The notes under the pieces were generated by a model. It saw nothing but the letters and a program-made list of their open reading frames with translations. It was not told the DNA's origin and did no database searches. Position numbers and translations under genes: made by a program. A DNA stretch of 52,699 nt from positions 1 to 52,699 of the forward strand of contig DUDC01000346.1 of NCBI GenBank assembly GCA_012959465.1, given 5' to 3'. This stretch comes from Planctomycetaceae bacterium. Lineage in GTDB: Bacteria > Planctomycetota > Planctomycetia > Pirellulales > Pirellulaceae. Below, piece after piece: positions 42,568 to 51,841 of this stretch; position 1 is the stretch's first letter; every line of letters begins with the position of its first letter.

Positions 42568-43686
42568 TCATGATGCGCGCCGCGTCGAGCGTCGAAAATG
42601 AACGTCATCTGGGAAATCCAGCCTCGCTTCTTCAAGCACCTGTTCGGCTTTGCGGTACTGCCCATCTTCTGTCAAGGAGCGAATCCAGACACCGTAGACA
42701 GCCCGCCGGCACTCTTTGAACAATGTGGCGTCAGGCCTGCGCTGTCGGCAAGTCTTGAGCATTCGCGAAGCTTCCGCATACTTTCCTTCTCGGCACAACG
42801 CCTGCGCCCATCGCTGATGAATGTGAAGGTCATTCGTTTGAAATGGCCCGTACTGGGTATCCTGCTCTAGGCCACGGATGACCCGTTTGGATGCCTCGCT
42901 GTAGTCACTACGATGGCATTCTTGCAAAGCCCAGTTGTTCCACGTCGCCAGTAGATTCTCATGCGTCGATTGATCGGTCCGATCAAAGCGAATGCTCGCC
43001 ACAAAATTCCGCTCGGCGTCAGCAAAATCTTTGTCATTCAGCAAATACACGCCTCGGTTGTAGTAGATCTTGCCAATCAACTGAGCTGTCGTGAGGCTTC
43101 GCGGCGCGATATTCGGCGAGTAGCCGGGTGTACGGGCAAGCGCCGCCTGTTGCAAGTCCGGGCGCTCCATGAATTCAAACCAATCGGCACACGTCGTTTG
43201 AACGTCGACGGGTGAGTCGAGTTCAATACGGCAGTAGACGTGCGACGGAGTGGCAATTGGCGTGACCATCAACCCACATGGTGTGGTCAGCGATTGAAAC
43301 AAGATCGTTGCACTGACGCAATTGAAGTTCCCGGACTCCATCGCGTCGACCAACGAAGTACACTTTGGCGTGTACTGTCCAGAAAAGACGCGTTCATGCA
43401 TGAGCGCGTGAATATCGGAAGCAGCCGCGAGCTGAGACTCAGCTGCGGCAAACAACTGGCGTGCTTCCTTTAACAGATCGAGGTATTGCAATTGGAGCCG
43501 CCTCGACTCGACGGGCGTTGCCTGAGAGGCTGCCAGCGCTGCAGTGAACAGCGGCATGTCGATGCGGCCGTCGTCAGCATCGCTGAACAATGCCTCCTCT
43601 GAGAGCATCGTCTCTCGAACGGGAAGTACTACGGCCTCAACGGAGGACGTGATCGAGAAACAGAAAATGAGAATCGAGATCCGCAT
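42568..43686 (-). CDS. Secreted transglutaminase-like / TPR protein
   Basis: I chose the ATG at 43686 since it begins a signal peptide (MRISILIFCFSITSSVEA); the frame is open to 43845, but the earlier part does not look like a signal. The 372 residues contain a transglutaminase/SirB1-like segment with a cysteine in SGNFNCVSATILFQSL and a histidine in TPSHVYCRIELDS, then TPR-like units (IYYNRGVYLLNDKDFADAER, WAQALCREGKYAEASRMLKT). This Cys...His layout is typical of planctomycete proteins with the same architecture. The third catalytic residue is not certain. It is exported, and function is unknown. It converges with the kinase gene, 26 bp away, which may or may not matter. Confidence 0.75.
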   Translation of the reverse strand: MRISILIFCFSITSSVEAVVLPVRETMLSEEALFSDADDGRIDMPLFTAALAASQATPVESRRLQLQYLDLLKEARQLFAAAESQLAAASDIHALMHERVFSGQYTPKCTSLVDAMESGNFNCVSATILFQSLTTPCGLMVTPIATPSHVYCRIELDSPVDVQTTCADWFEFMERPDLQQAALARTPGYSPNIAPRSLTTAQLIGKIYYNRGVYLLNDKDFADAERNFVASIRFDRTDQSTHENLLATWNNWALQECHRSDYSEASKRVIRGLEQDTQYGPFQTNDLHIHQRWAQALCREGKYAEASRMLKTCRQRRPDATLFKECRRAVYGVWIRSLTEDGQYRKAEQVLEEARLDFPDDVHFRRSTRRAS

Positions 43687-44129
43687 CGATACCACTGGAA
43701 AGGCAAGAGGCTTGACCGTGAGCACTGGGTAACCAGCCGCCCACATTTCGCAGTTCAACTCCAAACGAACGATCGGCCTCATGCCTTGGTGTCGCATACT
43801 CGCGCAGGCAAGCAGAGCGTTCCCTTTTAGAAACATACGTTGCAAAAGGGCATCATCAAGAGGATTGCCGCAGAAAAGGCGCAGGCAACTGACTGGTAAC
43901 TCGCTCAGGCAGCATATCCGTCATTTTGTGGAAAAATATTGTTTCGCTAACGTCTCGATTTGACTGGCCTCGTTTTTCAACGTAGATATCTCTTGCGGCC
44001 CTGCGACCACCGTCACTCGAGCGGGCACGGCCTTCATCGCATCGCGGGTTCTATTCCCCGTACCGCACCAACTGATCTCATGCGGGTTCGTCAACAACAG
44101 GCCACTGACCAGAGGCGAGAAACACCAAC
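43687..44129. other. Divergent intergenic region
   Basis: This 443-bp region separates the transglutaminase-like gene and the PilZ-like gene. A minus-strand frame at 43921-44298 crosses its right half and the PilZ start. It has no start support or family features and is not called. No repeat copy is present. Confidence 0.35.
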
Positions 44130-44576
44130 ATGAATATGGCAACCGTTCACGATGTCGGCCGAACTCGCCCGAATGTTGAACGTGTTGGCCGCATCGAAGA
44201 GATTCGGCGTTACGTCCGTTTGACCATGAGTTGCGTGATGCCGGTGCGACCGGATCATGAACGTCGGCAGGAGCACCGATACCCTTTTTCCTACGCAATG
44301 CTGGTGAAGCCAGCAGATGAACATTGCAATGTCATCGACGAAGAGCCAATTTCGATCATTGGCCATCATTTGTCGGAACAGGGGTTCGACTTTTTCTCGA
44401 AAGAAGCGATCCCACACCGATACCTGATCGTGTCATTTCCCATCGGTGAAAACCAAACGGCCGAGCTCTTGTTGAACCTCAATTGGTGTCGTTTTGGCCA
44501 CCTTGGATGGTATGAAAACGGCGGCAAGTTCGAACAAGCCGTGCCGACAAGCCCACCGGCAAGAACGCCTTGGTAA
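44130..44576 (+). CDS. PilZ-like domain protein
   Basis: The 148 residues carry ERRQEHRYPFSYAML, which fits the RxxxR motif of PilZ domains, and ISIIGHHLSEQGFDFFSKE, which fits the [D/N]xSxxG motif except that the acidic/Asn position is His. VSFPIGENQTAELLLNLNWC supplies the following strands. PilZ domains bind c-di-GMP to control motility or polysaccharide output; the His replacement makes binding uncertain. The protein is cytoplasmic and small. The start has no strong ribosome site, and Met3 is an alternative. It converges with the thioredoxin lipoprotein gene, 17 bp away. Confidence 0.7.
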   Translation: MNMATVHDVGRTRPNVERVGRIEEIRRYVRLTMSCVMPVRPDHERRQEHRYPFSYAMLVKPADEHCNVIDEEPISIIGHHLSEQGFDFFSKEAIPHRYLIVSFPIGENQTAELLLNLNWCRFGHLGWYENGGKFEQAVPTSPPARTPW

Positions 44577-44593
44577 AACGTCCAGCACGGTCG

Positions 44594-47299
44594 TTACAAA
44601 GCCTTCTTGAGCGCGGCGGCAATCTCGCTAATGCTGTGCGAGGTGGCGATAATCTTGCCTTCCTTGTCGACAAGAAGCAACGCTGGGATGGCATGAATCC
44701 CCAGCTCCTCAGCTATTTTTTTGGCGTCCTCGGCAATCACATTCGCCCAGGGTGGGTTCTCTTTGTCGAGATACTTGGTCAACGCATCGGGGTCACGGTC
44801 CAGATTGATGCCGACAACATCGAATCCCTGTTCGTGATGCCGATCGTACAGAGCGCGGATATCAGGCGCGGCACGCATGCAGGGACCGCACCACGTGGCC
44901 CAAAAATCGACGAGAACCAATCGCCCGCGATACGATTCCCAGTCGATTGGCGTTCCGAGACCCGTCTGCCCACGAATATCCAAGGACTTTCCCAACAATT
45001 CGGCCATTCCACCGCCACTCTTCGCGCCGGCAATCTTCTTGCCGTACGACGCCAATTTCTTGCTGGCACTCTTCTGAAAACTCTTGCCAAAACTCTGAAA
45101 GAACTCTTCACGACTTTCGACGTCGATGCGATTCACGGCATGAATTGCCGCTGAAGCAAGACGTAAATGATGGTCTTCCAACCTTGCTTCCGCGAAGAAC
45201 TCTTCTAGGCGCTTCAAGAGGGGTGTCACTTTTTCGAGCGGAACGTCGTCAATCTTTAAGACTTCGTATTCCAAAACGATAAACTCCGACCACTGTCGGA
45301 CGGCGTCCAGTGGGTGATCCAGGTGCGGGCGAGCAACCTTGAGCATGGCCTGGATCTTCTCCTCGGCATCATCCCCCATCGATATGACATGCATCCATCT
45401 CAACTTTTGCTCTAGAGCGACGCCCACCAAATTCTCCGCCGCGTCACTTTGAACCACTCGCTCGGCCGCGTCAACAATCGCTTCCTTAAACCCTGGGCGT
45501 TTGCGGAGCCCGGTGGGTTTGTCTTCCATCTTTAGAATGTACTCCACCAACTGCACTGGGCTCATTCCCTTGCGGGCCAAGTAGGGGTTGGTTTTTTCTA
45601 GAGGTGGTAGCGGTTTGTCTTTTGCAACGTCACCGTCGGAGTCGTCCTGACCGGTCAATACCGTCTCTTGGCATGGGTCGGGAGTAGGGACAGGGTCAGA
45701 CGTCGCTGGTTCGGTCGAAGATGGAATTGGCTCCGCATCGATCGAGGACGTACCCTCGTCTTCAGAGACGCCGAGGATTGAGGCTATCTTCGTAGCCAGT
45801 ATTTGCGAGTCAACCTGGATGGCGACTACATTCCCTTCGGGATTGAGCAGTAGTCCAAACGGGAACGCGACGACTCCGAACTGCTTCGGAATGTCACCCT
45901 CACTTCTCGCTGCCAAAATCGTCGTCCAAGGCATCGGTTGAAAGTTAAAGAAGTTCCTCACGTCTTCAACGTTCAAGTCCACGTTGATGCCGACCAGTTC
46001 GAGCCCGTTGGGTTTGTAGGTCCGGTACATTTGCAACAGCTTTGGCAACTCGCTCTTGATGAAGAACTCGTCTGAAGCCGACCAAAAGAACACATAGACC
46101 GCTTTACCTTGGTATGCCTTCCAGTCGAACGCCGTACCGGCAAAGGTCATCCCTTTCAGTTCGAGTGGCTTGCTCAGCATCGCCCACCGAGTGATCGCGG
46201 CAGCCTTTATCGCGTCGACGTGTTTCTTGAATTCGGGATCGCGAGGTTGAGCATAAGCTCGGTCGACCTCACGATACAGTTCTCTGACAATGTCGAAGTC
46301 GCCCAGGCGTTCTAGACAGTTGCCGATCACAATTACCTCGCGCAAGGTTGTCGGACCGAGATTCGGTTGAGCAAGCAGCCGAAGTGTGTCGTTTCGTAAA
46401 ACGTCCTTCATCTTGCTGTTGCCCATGTTGTATTCACGCAGAGTGTCGGCTAGCTGCAGTTCCAGGTACAGAGACCGCTCGAGCAAATCCCGCATTTGTT
46501 GCTCGTACTCCGTGCGGTTACCGTAAACCGAGACGATCGCATCCACGCACATGCGGCCGGATTTCGAGTCGTTGGCATCAAACACCTCAAACGTGGCGAT
46601 AACCAATTGGTTCAGTACTTCCAACGAAGGCTCCACCTCTTTGGAAATCGCCTTCAGCTCCTCAACCACGGAATCGAATGAAACCGCTTCGTCGTCAATC
46701 GCTTCGGACACGATTAGGTGAAAACTCATCATTCGTCCGAGCTTGACTACCTCGGGATCCTTGTCGTTCGCCAAAGCAGCGGCGAACAAGGTCATGTGTT
46801 CCTTGGCCGACACTACACCGAGCGAAGACAGTTCATTGAGCAGTACGAATTTCAATTGTACGGCGTCCACTCGCTGACGACTTTCAGCTGCAGGATGAAC
46901 TAGGATTTGTTCGGCGGCTTTCACCGATTTGCCGATTCGCTCCTTGAGATCTCGTTCTGCATCAGCTGGCTTCATGGCGCGACCCGATGGTCGCATCGCG
47001 ACTTCGATGAACTGTCGCAGTTGCAACGGCGACGCATCCTCTGGAATGGTCAATTCGTTGAGTGCCTGAGCGGAAACCGGCGGCGGTTTCGCAATGGAGC
47101 CACCCGCCGAACCATTTTCGCGGGGAGCCGTCGACACGGTGCCTTCACTGCCCTGCTGACCAGTCACATCGTCAGCCACTTGGTACTTGTCCGGTTCGTC
47201 GCCCTTCTTGTCGTTTCCACATCCCGAGAGAAACAGCAGCAGAGTCATGACGAGCAAGCCAACAGACAGACGTGTCATCCGGCAAAAATCGTGGGTCAT
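44594..47299 (-). CDS. Lipoprotein with two thioredoxin-like domains, one catalytically dead
   Basis: The N-terminus (MTRLSVGLLVMTLLLFLSGCGND) is a lipoprotein signal with LSGC lipobox; 901 residues. The protein consists of two similar halves, each a helical region (SPLQLRQFIEVAMRPSGRAM; SPVQLVEYILKMEDKPTGLR) followed by a thioredoxin fold. In the first fold the active site is VFFWSASDEFF (about 404-410) with no cysteines. In the second it is VDFWATWCGPCMRAAP (about 800-808), an intact TlpA/ResA-type CxxC. It is anchored in a membrane and faces the periplasm; likely thiol-disulfide exchange, perhaps for c-type cytochrome maturation. A Glu/Pro-rich linker joins the halves. It is related to the secreted TlpA-like gene at 48698. 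Confidence 0.85.
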   Translation of the reverse strand: MTHDFCRMTRLSVGLLVMTLLLFLSGCGNDKKGDEPDKYQVADDVTGQQGSEGTVSTAPRENGSAGGSIAKPPPVSAQALNELTIPEDASPLQLRQFIEVAMRPSGRAMKPADAERDLKERIGKSVKAAEQILVHPAAESRQRVDAVQLKFVLLNELSSLGVVSAKEHMTLFAAALANDKDPEVVKLGRMMSFHLIVSEAIDDEAVSFDSVVEELKAISKEVEPSLEVLNQLVIATFEVFDANDSKSGRMCVDAIVSVYGNRTEYEQQMRDLLERSLYLELQLADTLREYNMGNSKMKDVLRNDTLRLLAQPNLGPTTLREVIVIGNCLERLGDFDIVRELYREVDRAYAQPRDPEFKKHVDAIKAAAITRWAMLSKPLELKGMTFAGTAFDWKAYQGKAVYVFFWSASDEFFIKSELPKLLQMYRTYKPNGLELVGINVDLNVEDVRNFFNFQPMPWTTILAARSEGDIPKQFGVVAFPFGLLLNPEGNVVAIQVDSQILATKIASILGVSEDEGTSSIDAEPIPSSTEPATSDPVPTPDPCQETVLTGQDDSDGDVAKDKPLPPLEKTNPYLARKGMSPVQLVEYILKMEDKPTGLRKRPGFKEAIVDAAERVVQSDAAENLVGVALEQKLRWMHVISMGDDAEEKIQAMLKVARPHLDHPLDAVRQWSEFIVLEYEVLKIDDVPLEKVTPLLKRLEEFFAEARLEDHHLRLASAAIHAVNRIDVESREEFFQSFGKSFQKSASKKLASYGKKIAGAKSGGGMAELLGKSLDIRGQTGLGTPIDWESYRGRLVLVDFWATWCGPCMRAAPDIRALYDRHHEQGFDVVGINLDRDPDALTKYLDKENPPWANVIAEDAKKIAEELGIHAIPALLLVDKEGKIIATSHSISEIAAALKKAL

Positions 47300-47521
47300 T
47301 TCGATTCTCGACTATCGTTGAGATAGGGCGAAGTCGGGCTTGGAATAGCGCGACCACTTCTACATACAGGCTCCGCATTATACGGCAATTTTAGGCCGCA
47401 ACGCACCCCCAATTCTTCGGTGAACGCACGTCCTTCGATCGATCGGGGACGTTCCAGAGGTGCTGGATCGCCCGACTACTTCCTAGAGGGCACCACCAAC
47501 TGATACGTACGATGGGGCCCA

Positions 47522-48361
47522 CTAGTTCAAGCCGTGATAGTCGCAAATCACCTGCCAGGCTTCCTCAGGAGTCTCCGCATACTGGACCAACTCCAGGTGC
47601 TCGTCAGCGATCACTCCTTCATCGGCGAGGAATTCGAAGTTGATCACAGTACTCCAATAGTCACGTCCAAAAAGGATGATTGGAATCGATTGCATACGGT
47701 GTGTTTGCCGTAATGTCAGCGCGTCGAATAACTCGTCCAATGTGCCAAATCCGCCTGGGAAGACAACCAGAGCCTTGGCCCTCATCAGGAAATGCAGCTT
47801 CCGCATGGCAAAGTACTGGAATTGAAAACAAAGCTCAGGCGTGATGAACGGATTGGGACGTTGCTCGGCCGGCAGTGAGATGTTCAATCCGATGGACTTG
47901 GAGTTCGCCTCGAATGCCCCGCGATTTGCCGCCTCCATGATCCCCGGACCACCACCGGTGACAATCACATAGTCGCACGCACCATTCGTTTGACGAGCCA
48001 CGGAGACCAATCCGGCAAATTCCCGCGCCGCCTCGTAGTATTTCGACTTCGCAAGTATTCTCTCCGAACGTTCCACCGCCCGTTTCAAACCTGTATTTTC
48101 CGGCGAACGTTTCAAGGCCGATTTGGCGTTTGCCAACTTCCGAGTCGCTTCGGCCTCGTCGACAATCTGAGTTCCGCCAAAGGCGACGACAGTGGAGTTG
48201 ATTCCCAATTCGCTGAATACCAGTTCCGGTTTTAGCAACTCTAACTGCACTCGCACTGATCGCAACTCAGGGCTCTTTAAGAAGTGTGGGTCCTCTATCG
48301 CCAGGCGATAAGTGGACGACCGCATGATCTCCTGGAGGTTTTGCTCGACTTTGTCCGACAT
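47522..48361 (-). CDS. LOG-family nucleotide-binding protein (TIGR00730-like)
   Basis: I chose the ATG at 48361 over a TTG at 48373, giving 279 residues. The Rossmann-fold motifs are VVAFGGTQIVDEAEA, CDYVIVTGGGPGIMEAANRGA and the signature VVFPGGFGTLDELFDALTLRQ, which holds the PGGxGTxxE pattern of lysine decarboxylase-like/LOG proteins. Relatives hydrolyse nucleoside monophosphates to release a base, including cytokinin-type compounds. The N-terminal 90 residues, including a charged helix (ATRKLANAKSALKRSPENTG), are longer than in short LOG proteins. The protein is cytoplasmic, and the substrate here is unknown. Confidence 0.88.
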   Translation of the reverse strand: MSDKVEQNLQEIMRSSTYRLAIEDPHFLKSPELRSVRVQLELLKPELVFSELGINSTVVAFGGTQIVDEAEATRKLANAKSALKRSPENTGLKRAVERSERILAKSKYYEAAREFAGLVSVARQTNGACDYVIVTGGGPGIMEAANRGAFEANSKSIGLNISLPAEQRPNPFITPELCFQFQYFAMRKLHFLMRAKALVVFPGGFGTLDELFDALTLRQTHRMQSIPIILFGRDYWSTVINFEFLADEGVIADEHLELVQYAETPEEAWQVICDYHGLN

Positions 48362-48697
48362 GAATGAATCCAATTCAGAGGGCGTGATTTAATACTCCTA
48401 TCCGCCATTATATATAGAGGATGAACGGTTCCGGCCGAAGTCCTCTTGCCGACGCAGCTCAACCACAACTTCATCGACGCAACTGACCGTTTTCGGTATC
48501 CAATCAACGATCAGCGTATCCAGGCCGGCTTCCAAAAGGCCAATTTATTGGCATTTCCGGTCGCCCAGTGAGTAGAATCGTGATAGGCTCTGGTTTTCGA
48601 TTCAATCAAGTGGCCAAGCCTGTCGAAGCCGAATCAGCCATTCAAATGCCCCCCCATAATCTCACCTCATCGAAAACGAATCCTAGAAGGAGAAGCC
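48362..48697. other. Divergent intergenic region
   Basis: This 336-bp gap separates the LOG gene and the TlpA-like gene. AT-rich CCATTATATATAGAG at about 48405-48419 could be part of a promoter for either gene. AGAAGGAGAAGCC precedes the plus start at 48698. No repeat copy was found. Confidence 0.4.
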
Positions 48698-49705
48698 ATG
48701 CGATGCGTCAAATATTGGATGCTCGTATTTCCCTGTCTGTTTGCCCTGACGTTGGACGCACCATTGTCAGCTCAGGAAGATAAGGCACCAAAGGATAAGA
48801 AAGAAAAAGCCGTCGAAGACGTCTACACTATCCCCGACGGCGCGGATCCGAAGGCACTGGTGGCCGCCATCCGGAAGGTTCAAGCGGTTCAGCCCAAGAG
48901 CTTAGAGCAGTTTCTCAAGGGCGTCGCAACAATGGAAAAGGCTTCGGCATTGATTCTGAAGCAAGTCAAGGACAAGAAGTCCGAAGCCTACGATGTGGCG
49001 GTGACAACGTCTCTGATGACGCGTCTCGTTCGTTTGCAAGTACCCAACGGCGGTGATGTGGACGTCAAAGCCCTGTTCAAGGATGCCGAGGAGTTCTTGA
49101 CGAGCAAGCCGGATTGGACTCAAGAACAGGTTTCGATCGCCGCCCAACTCCCCCAGGCATTGGAGAAAGTGGACGTCAAGTTGGCAGGCAAGGCATATGC
49201 CGCCATGGGCAAGTTGATGAAGAAGCAGAAGAATCCGCAATACGTTGAGCATGCCGAAACGCTGCTCGGCTCAGGCCGTCGATTGAATCTCGTCGGCAAC
49301 ATGATGAAAGTCGACGGTACGACATTCGCGGGCAAACCATTTGAGTTGTCCGAACTAAAGGGCAAGGTTGTGCTCGTCGATTTCTGGGCAACCTGGTGCG
49401 GACCTTGTTTGCGAGAAGTCCCGAACATGAAGAAGAACTTTACCAAGTACCATGAAAAGGGCTTTGAGATTGTCGGCATCAGCATCGACGAAGACCGATC
49501 GAGCCTCGACAGGTTCTTGCAAGACAACGAGGTCCCCTGGATCATTCTCCACGAAAAAGGCAAAGCGAATCCGGTCGCGTCATACTATGGCGTGAATTCA
49601 ATTCCATTCATGGTGTTGATTGACAAGGACGGCAAAGTAGTCTCGACCGAAGCGCGCGGCGCGGAACTCGACGATCTTCTAGCGGATCTGTTCGCCGAGA
49701 AGTAG
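48698..49705 (+). CDS. Secreted TlpA-like thioredoxin
   Basis: ATG with AGAAGGAG upstream, 335 residues, signal peptide MRCVKYWMLVFPCLFALTLD then PLSAQ. A helical N-terminal region (about 45-195; IPDGADPKALVAAIRKVQAV) has the same position and spacing as in each half of the lipoprotein at 44594. The thioredoxin domain begins GTTFAGKPFELSELKGKVVL, with the active site ATWCGPCLREVP (Cys234/Cys237) and cis-Pro in VNSIPFMVLID. It probably reduces disulfides in the periplasm. It stands alone, and its downstream flank carries a family B repeat. Confidence 0.9.
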   Translation: MRCVKYWMLVFPCLFALTLDAPLSAQEDKAPKDKKEKAVEDVYTIPDGADPKALVAAIRKVQAVQPKSLEQFLKGVATMEKASALILKQVKDKKSEAYDVAVTTSLMTRLVRLQVPNGGDVDVKALFKDAEEFLTSKPDWTQEQVSIAAQLPQALEKVDVKLAGKAYAAMGKLMKKQKNPQYVEHAETLLGSGRRLNLVGNMMKVDGTTFAGKPFELSELKGKVVLVDFWATWCGPCLREVPNMKKNFTKYHEKGFEIVGISIDEDRSSLDRFLQDNEVPWIILHEKGKANPVASYYGVNSIPFMVLIDKDGKVVSTEARGAELDDLLADLFAEK

Positions 49706-49713
49706 ACGGATTT

Positions 49714-49743
49714 GAGCCGAAGGCGCTAGCCTCGGGTTTTGCA
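49714..49743 (+). repeat. Family B repeat followed by a family A fragment
   Basis: GAGCCGAAGGCGCTAGCC then TCGGGTTTTGCA is followed by AATACAAGCACG, the first bases of family A. It occupies the 58-bp convergent gap between the TlpA-like and UbiD genes, suggesting that A and B can travel as a composite. Confidence 0.7.
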
Positions 49744-49763
49744 AATACAAGCACGTGAAAATC

Positions 49764-51617
49764 TTACAGGAATTTTGCCAGCGTGCCGCCGCGTGCTGCC
49801 ATGGCATCGACACGTTTCACTGTCGCTTCGTCTTCGATGAGCGGTGGGGCGTGGTGCGGTTTAATGCGAGCGTCGATCACCAGTGAGCCGCTACATCCCC
49901 AGTGTTTGTCCTCGGTCTCCGCGCCGATACCGTAGATATCGGCAGCAGGATTACTACGCGTAAAAACGACCCAGACAAAATTGTTGGTGTTGCGGGAAAC
50001 AAATTCCGCATCGTTGACAACGATCACCCAAGGGAAACGATTGATGACATCGCCGAGCGAAAAGTGGTCGACAAACGAAGCGACTGACTGGTCGCGCCGG
50101 TCAGAGCGATCGTAGCTTGGCCCCTCAATCGCCAATACACCCGGAAAACAGAGCCGTGGATTCGAGAAGCCGTCGGGCAACTGCAAGTCGGCCGGTACTT
50201 CTGTCGGCAATTCGCGAATCGGTTTCCCGGCAGCCGCGATCACTAGCTTTGAACCGCGGTTCAATCCGTCGCCGGAATAGTCGAGCGTATCGATGGTGGT
50301 GTTCGTTTGAAAATGCAAGTCTCGCCGCCAGTTCGCCCGCCGCAACAAGTGGCAAAAGAAGTCCGAAACGTTGTGAATGTCCAGCTGAGGTTCATCGAAA
50401 TGGTTGACAATCAGCAGGTATTTGGCCAGCGACATTTGGCCTTGGCCAAGGATTGCGTTGGCCTGGGTCAGAAGTTCCTGAGGAGCCGTGTCCTGTTGAT
50501 GGGGTGTGTACCGCTCGCTTCCGATCGCCAGCAAAAGCGGATGGACACCGGCCGCATCGACCGCGTGAACTCTCTCGATGCCCGGCAAAATGGTCGGAAT
50601 AATCGCTCCGGTCAGTTCGTGAATCAAGGCGCCAAAGGTCGTGTCTTCTTGTGGCGGTCGGCCGACCACCGTAAAGGGCCAAATCGCATCGCGTCGATGC
50701 GTCACTCGATCGACGTCCAGAACAGGGAAAGGGTGCACGAGGCTGTAGTAGCCAAGATGATCACCAAACGGCCCTTCGGGCAGTGTGCGCTGCGGGTCCA
50801 GACTGCCTTGGATGCAAAAATCCGCCTCGCCGTAGGCCACCGAATCGCCCGGTTGAGTTGTCAGAGATTCCCGAATGAGCGGGATTCGATGCCCGGCCAA
50901 CGCACCGGCGAAGATCAATTCGGACAAGCCTTCGGGGAGTGGCATGACTGCGGCCAGTGTCATCGCCGGTGTGCCGCCAACAAACACGCTGACGGGCAAC
51001 CGCTGCTTGTCATGCAAGGCCGCCGTGTGATGGACGCCGATCCCACGATGGATTTGATAGTGTAGGCCGACCTCTCGATTGATCTCGTATTGACCGCCAG
51101 CGAGTTGGACACGATACATGCCCAAATTCGAATTCTGCCAACCTGGCATCCCCGGCTTTTCCGTGTACACCTGAGGCAATGTGATAAAGGGGCCGCCATC
51201 CTGAGGCCAAGACTTTATCTGTGGCAGTTGGTCAACCTGAGTCTCGAGCGCCATCACTGGCCCCCGCCGACGTCGCTTTGGCAGCGTCGTCCAAGCGGTA
51301 CGCAGCACTCTGGGAATCTGCCACGGCCGCGCGGCAACGCTGGCGGGATCGGCCTTAAAGGCAATCAACCGCTGAACACGTTCCCACGTGTCGCGGAACA
51401 TGAACCGACTGCGTTCTAGCGTGCCGAACAGATTGGAAACCACTGGAAATGCCGAATGGCTCACATTCGTAAACAGCACCGCCGGTCCTTGGTTTGCGTA
51501 GACTCGCCGTTGAATCTCGGCGACTTCCAGAACGGCATCCACCGGCTCGTCAAAGCGGACGAGGTGGCCGTGTTTTTCTAGATCCTGAACACATTCTCGC
51601 AGTGTACGGTAACCCAT
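49764..51617 (-). CDS. UbiD-family decarboxylase
   Basis: The 617 residues begin MGYRTLRECVQDLEKHGHLVRFDEPVD, as in UbiD proteins that use prenylated FMN. Key segments are NLGMYRVQLAGGQ (Arg), INREVGLHYQIHRGIGVHH, LPEGPFGDHLGYYS (the conserved Glu and Asp of the active site) and HPFPVLDVDRVTHRRDAIW. It decarboxylates or carboxylates an unsaturated or aromatic acid; planctomycetes commonly make menaquinone, so a role in quinone synthesis is plausible. The UbiX-type flavin prenyltransferase is not in the window. ATG start; no strong ribosome site seen. It diverges from pepA. Confidence 0.9.
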   Translation of the reverse strand: MGYRTLRECVQDLEKHGHLVRFDEPVDAVLEVAEIQRRVYANQGPAVLFTNVSHSAFPVVSNLFGTLERSRFMFRDTWERVQRLIAFKADPASVAARPWQIPRVLRTAWTTLPKRRRRGPVMALETQVDQLPQIKSWPQDGGPFITLPQVYTEKPGMPGWQNSNLGMYRVQLAGGQYEINREVGLHYQIHRGIGVHHTAALHDKQRLPVSVFVGGTPAMTLAAVMPLPEGLSELIFAGALAGHRIPLIRESLTTQPGDSVAYGEADFCIQGSLDPQRTLPEGPFGDHLGYYSLVHPFPVLDVDRVTHRRDAIWPFTVVGRPPQEDTTFGALIHELTGAIIPTILPGIERVHAVDAAGVHPLLLAIGSERYTPHQQDTAPQELLTQANAILGQGQMSLAKYLLIVNHFDEPQLDIHNVSDFFCHLLRRANWRRDLHFQTNTTIDTLDYSGDGLNRGSKLVIAAAGKPIRELPTEVPADLQLPDGFSNPRLCFPGVLAIEGPSYDRSDRRDQSVASFVDHFSLGDVINRFPWVIVVNDAEFVSRNTNNFVWVVFTRSNPAADIYGIGAETEDKHWGCSGSLVIDARIKPHHAPPLIEDEATVKRVDAMAARGGTLAKFL

Positions 51618-51841
51618 TTGGTCGTTTTTAAGCCTTTGATATCGTCCGTTAGATATAACGCAATTGCGAAGTCTGTCTGTGGCGGCGGGGTTTTGGTTCC
51701 CTCCGGGGGCGAATAGAATACGGCCCTCCGAACATGTTTTAGGCCGGCCGCCAGAAGAAAACTACCGGCCCTGTAGCAAATTCGCGAGGTGCCTGGATGT
51801 CAATTGGCATCTGAGACAAAAACTCTGCAAAGGAAGACGCC

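Noticed and set aside
43921..44298. 125-codon minus-strand open frame in the PilZ upstream region
   Set aside because: It overlaps the PilZ-like gene, has no signal peptide or domain, and no convincing start. The C-terminal part looks faintly protein-like, but evidence is too weak to call.
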